A stretch of DNA of 64,000 nt, taken from positions 186,001 through 250,000 of the forward strand of contig NZ_JACJVO010000032.1 of assembly GCF_014212055.1 (NCBI RefSeq), given 5' to 3'. A model generated the notes under the pieces. The model saw only the letters and a list, made by a program, of their open reading frames with translations. It had not been told where the DNA came from and searched no databases. The stretch comes from Cohnella zeiphila (GTDB taxonomy: Bacteria > Bacillota > Bacilli > Paenibacillales > Paenibacillaceae). Made by a program: the position numbers and the translations under genes. Below, piece by piece: positions 62,396-64,000 of the stretch. Each line of letters starts with the position of its first letter. Within the stretch, counting starts at the first letter, position 1.

Positions 62396-63976
62396 TCATG
62401 ACGTCCGGGCGCTGCGAAATCTATCAAGGCGAGGCGCCATTCCGGCGAAAATTTGCTCCAGCCGTTCGATGCCCCGTTCTTCGGCTTCCCGCGCCTTCGC
62501 GATCAGCTGCACGGAGCGCTCGCGTATGTCGAGGCGAGCGCCGGGCATGCCGTAGGGAAAAGCGGGATACAGCAGGCCCAGCGTTCGGAGCAGCGTCCGA
62601 TACTCATCCGCAGCCTCCCGCCAGAGACGGGCGGTCTCCGGATCGGCGCTAACGGAAGGATGCTTTTCCCAGCGGCATAGAAATGCGACGGCCTGCTCGC
62701 GGGCTTCGGTCAGAAGCGCGACTTGATAGGCATGCCCGACAGGCTGCGCCCGTTCCCGGCCGAAAGCTTCCGACCAAACGGCATAGGCGGCCAATCCGGC
62801 CGTATAGCCGGGCACCGCCGGCTCCCGTCCCCGCGCATGGCGGACGATCGTCTCCAGCGCGCTTGCCAAAGACGGCTCGGCCGGCCGCTTCGGGCGTTCG
62901 ATGAAGCCGACGAACAGCTCGGGATTATCCAGCGTGCGGCCCAGCTTCGAATAAGGGATGGCCGAGCAGCGGCCCGCGGCGTCCCGGTAGAAGAAACACT
63001 CCGGCTCGTCGTCGTAGCCATAGATCAAGCCGAATTCGGCCGGGTTCAGATTCCAGACGATCGGGGGCGTCCCTTGCCCGATCGCTTGCCGGATCATATC
63101 GAGTGCTTGAACCAGCAGATCGGGGGTCGGCGCGCGGCCCGGCCGGCCAATCCGCATCGCCTTGCCTCCGAGCGCCGCCGCCGACCGTTCCAGCGCCCAT
63201 CCCCAGTCGTAGATCAGGCTGCCGCTCAAGCCGCAATCGGCCGTCGTCTGAATTCGGAACGCCTGGCCCGTGAATCCCAGAACGTCGCATAATTCATATT
63301 CGCCGTAAAACGATTCGTGAAGGGCATGGCCCAGGGAGGCGTAGGCCGACCGGCAGGGCGGAACAGGCAGGACGCGGCGAATTTCCCGGCCCGTCGCCTT
63401 GCTCTTTTGCGCGTTTCGCGCGGCCGCCCTGCGGAAGCGTTCCTCCTGAAGCTTCAGCTTGGATCTGGATAGAATGTTGTAGACGTTGCCGACCGCGATG
63501 CCGAACGTCTCCGCGATCTCCTCGGGAGTCTGCCGACGGAAGAAGAAAGCCTCGGCGATGCCGCGATTCCGCACCGGCAAAGCGTCCATCATCGCGGTCA
63601 CGGATTCCAGCCACTCTTTGCCGAGAGCGACAATCTCCGGCATGTCCGAATCCGGGGCGGTTTCCGCTCCGGCGAGGCTCCGTTCGAGTCCGCCGCGGCG
63701 CCTGCCGCTTCGAAGAACGTCCAGCGCCTTGTTGCGAACGATCGTCCGCAGCCACGGGATGAAGCGCTCCGGGTCCGCCAGCTTTTCCAGCTGCAAGTAC
63801 GACCGGATCAACGCGTCCTGAGCGACGTCTTCCGCCCAATAAGCGTCCTTCATGATCGCGCGGGCCCACTGAACGGCTTGCAGCCGATGCCGGCCGACGA
63901 GTTCCCCGAACGCCTCGCGGTCCCCGTCTCGGGAACGTTCGACCAACTGCCGCTGCTCTTCTTGGGAGGCATCCAT
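62396..63976 (-). CDS. ECF-type sigma factor fused to a BtrH/C39-like domain
   Basis: This 526-residue protein starts with an ECF sigma factor: region 2 at about residues 22-90 (WAEDVAQDALIRSY, IPWLRTIVRNKALD) and region 4 at about 120-178 (RQTPEEIAETFGIAVGNVYNILSRSK). After a basic linker comes a domain (about 208-365) resembling BtrH_N/peptidase C39-like folds: ALHESFYGEYELCDVLG, AIGQGTPPIVW, GLIYGYDDEPECFFYRD, PYSKLG. The usual catalytic cysteine is not evident, so it may bind rather than cut a ligand. A helical tail ends the protein. Normal ECF factors have about 180 residues. No anti-sigma gene is visible in the window. AAAAGGAGC precedes the ATG. Confidence 0.85.
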   Translation of the reverse strand: MDASQEEQRQLVERSRDGDREAFGELVGRHRLQAVQWARAIMKDAYWAEDVAQDALIRSYLQLEKLADPERFIPWLRTIVRNKALDVLRSGRRRGGLERSLAGAETAPDSDMPEIVALGKEWLESVTAMMDALPVRNRGIAEAFFFRRQTPEEIAETFGIAVGNVYNILSRSKLKLQEERFRRAAARNAQKSKATGREIRRVLPVPPCRSAYASLGHALHESFYGEYELCDVLGFTGQAFRIQTTADCGLSGSLIYDWGWALERSAAALGGKAMRIGRPGRAPTPDLLVQALDMIRQAIGQGTPPIVWNLNPAEFGLIYGYDDEPECFFYRDAAGRCSAIPYSKLGRTLDNPELFVGFIERPKRPAEPSLASALETIVRHARGREPAVPGYTAGLAAYAVWSEAFGRERAQPVGHAYQVALLTEAREQAVAFLCRWEKHPSVSADPETARLWREAADEYRTLLRTLGLLYPAFPYGMPGARLDIRERSVQLIAKAREAEERGIERLEQIFAGMAPRLDRFRSARTS

Positions 63977-64000
63977 TTTTCCTGCTCCTTTTCCAAAGGA

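Overview
The window is about 59% G+C, densely coded chromosomal DNA from an endospore-forming Firmicute, most likely Paenibacillaceae (Paenibacillus or Cohnella-like). The reasons are the LplB/YtcP-type sugar permeases paired with lipoprotein solute-binding proteins, the YesM/YesN two-component pairs, a GerA-type spore germinant receptor operon, AGGAGG ribosome binding sites and cre-like CcpA sites. I see no tRNA, rRNA, CRISPR array, phage or transposase gene.

Layout: 1-5.3 kb is a sugar ABC importer (end of one permease, a second permease, a membrane-anchored AraC regulator, a binding protein). 5.4-5.6 kb is an intergenic repeat. 5.6-7.9 kb (minus) is a two-gene sulfolipid operon, sqdB-sqdX, with a promoter that looks like a PhoP box. 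8.2-11.8 kb (minus) is a heterodimeric ABC exporter. 11.9-13.1 kb is a serine hydrolase. 13.2-20.6 kb is a sensor kinase and response regulator with a second importer and a ThuA-like protein. 21.0-22.3 kb is a putative toxin-like protein. 22.3-24.2 kb is an SDR enzyme divergent from an XRE regulator. 24.3-33.0 kb is another regulator/kinase pair, a third importer and a GH127 beta-L-arabinofuranosidase.

33.1-40.0 kb is a mixed stretch: a broken SDR gene, an HD protein, a TetR/MFS divergent pair, an aldo/keto reductase, and a LysR regulator followed by an EamA exporter. 40.0-44.0 kb (minus) is a germinant receptor operon (A-C-small D-like-B) behind a sigma-G-like promoter. 44.1-61.3 kb is a large glycan-use locus: SGNH hydrolase, PL8 lyase, fourth importer, GH2, GH30, AraC regulator (minus), GH2 with a discoidin domain, 2-hydroxyacid dehydrogenase and a TIM-barrel isomerase. 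61.4-61.6 kb holds 51-bp tandem repeats. 61.6-64.0 kb (minus) holds an ECF sigma factor fused to a BtrH/C39-like domain, followed by a two-domain VOC protein.

The main theme is import and intracellular breakdown of plant-type oligosaccharides. None of the lyase or hydrolase genes in the last glycan locus has a signal peptide, and none of the four importers has its own ATPase, so a shared MsmX-like ATPase elsewhere is implied. The most unusual elements are the sulfoquinovosyl lipid operon with its apparent phosphate-starvation control, the sigma-factor fusion, and the toxin-like protein.
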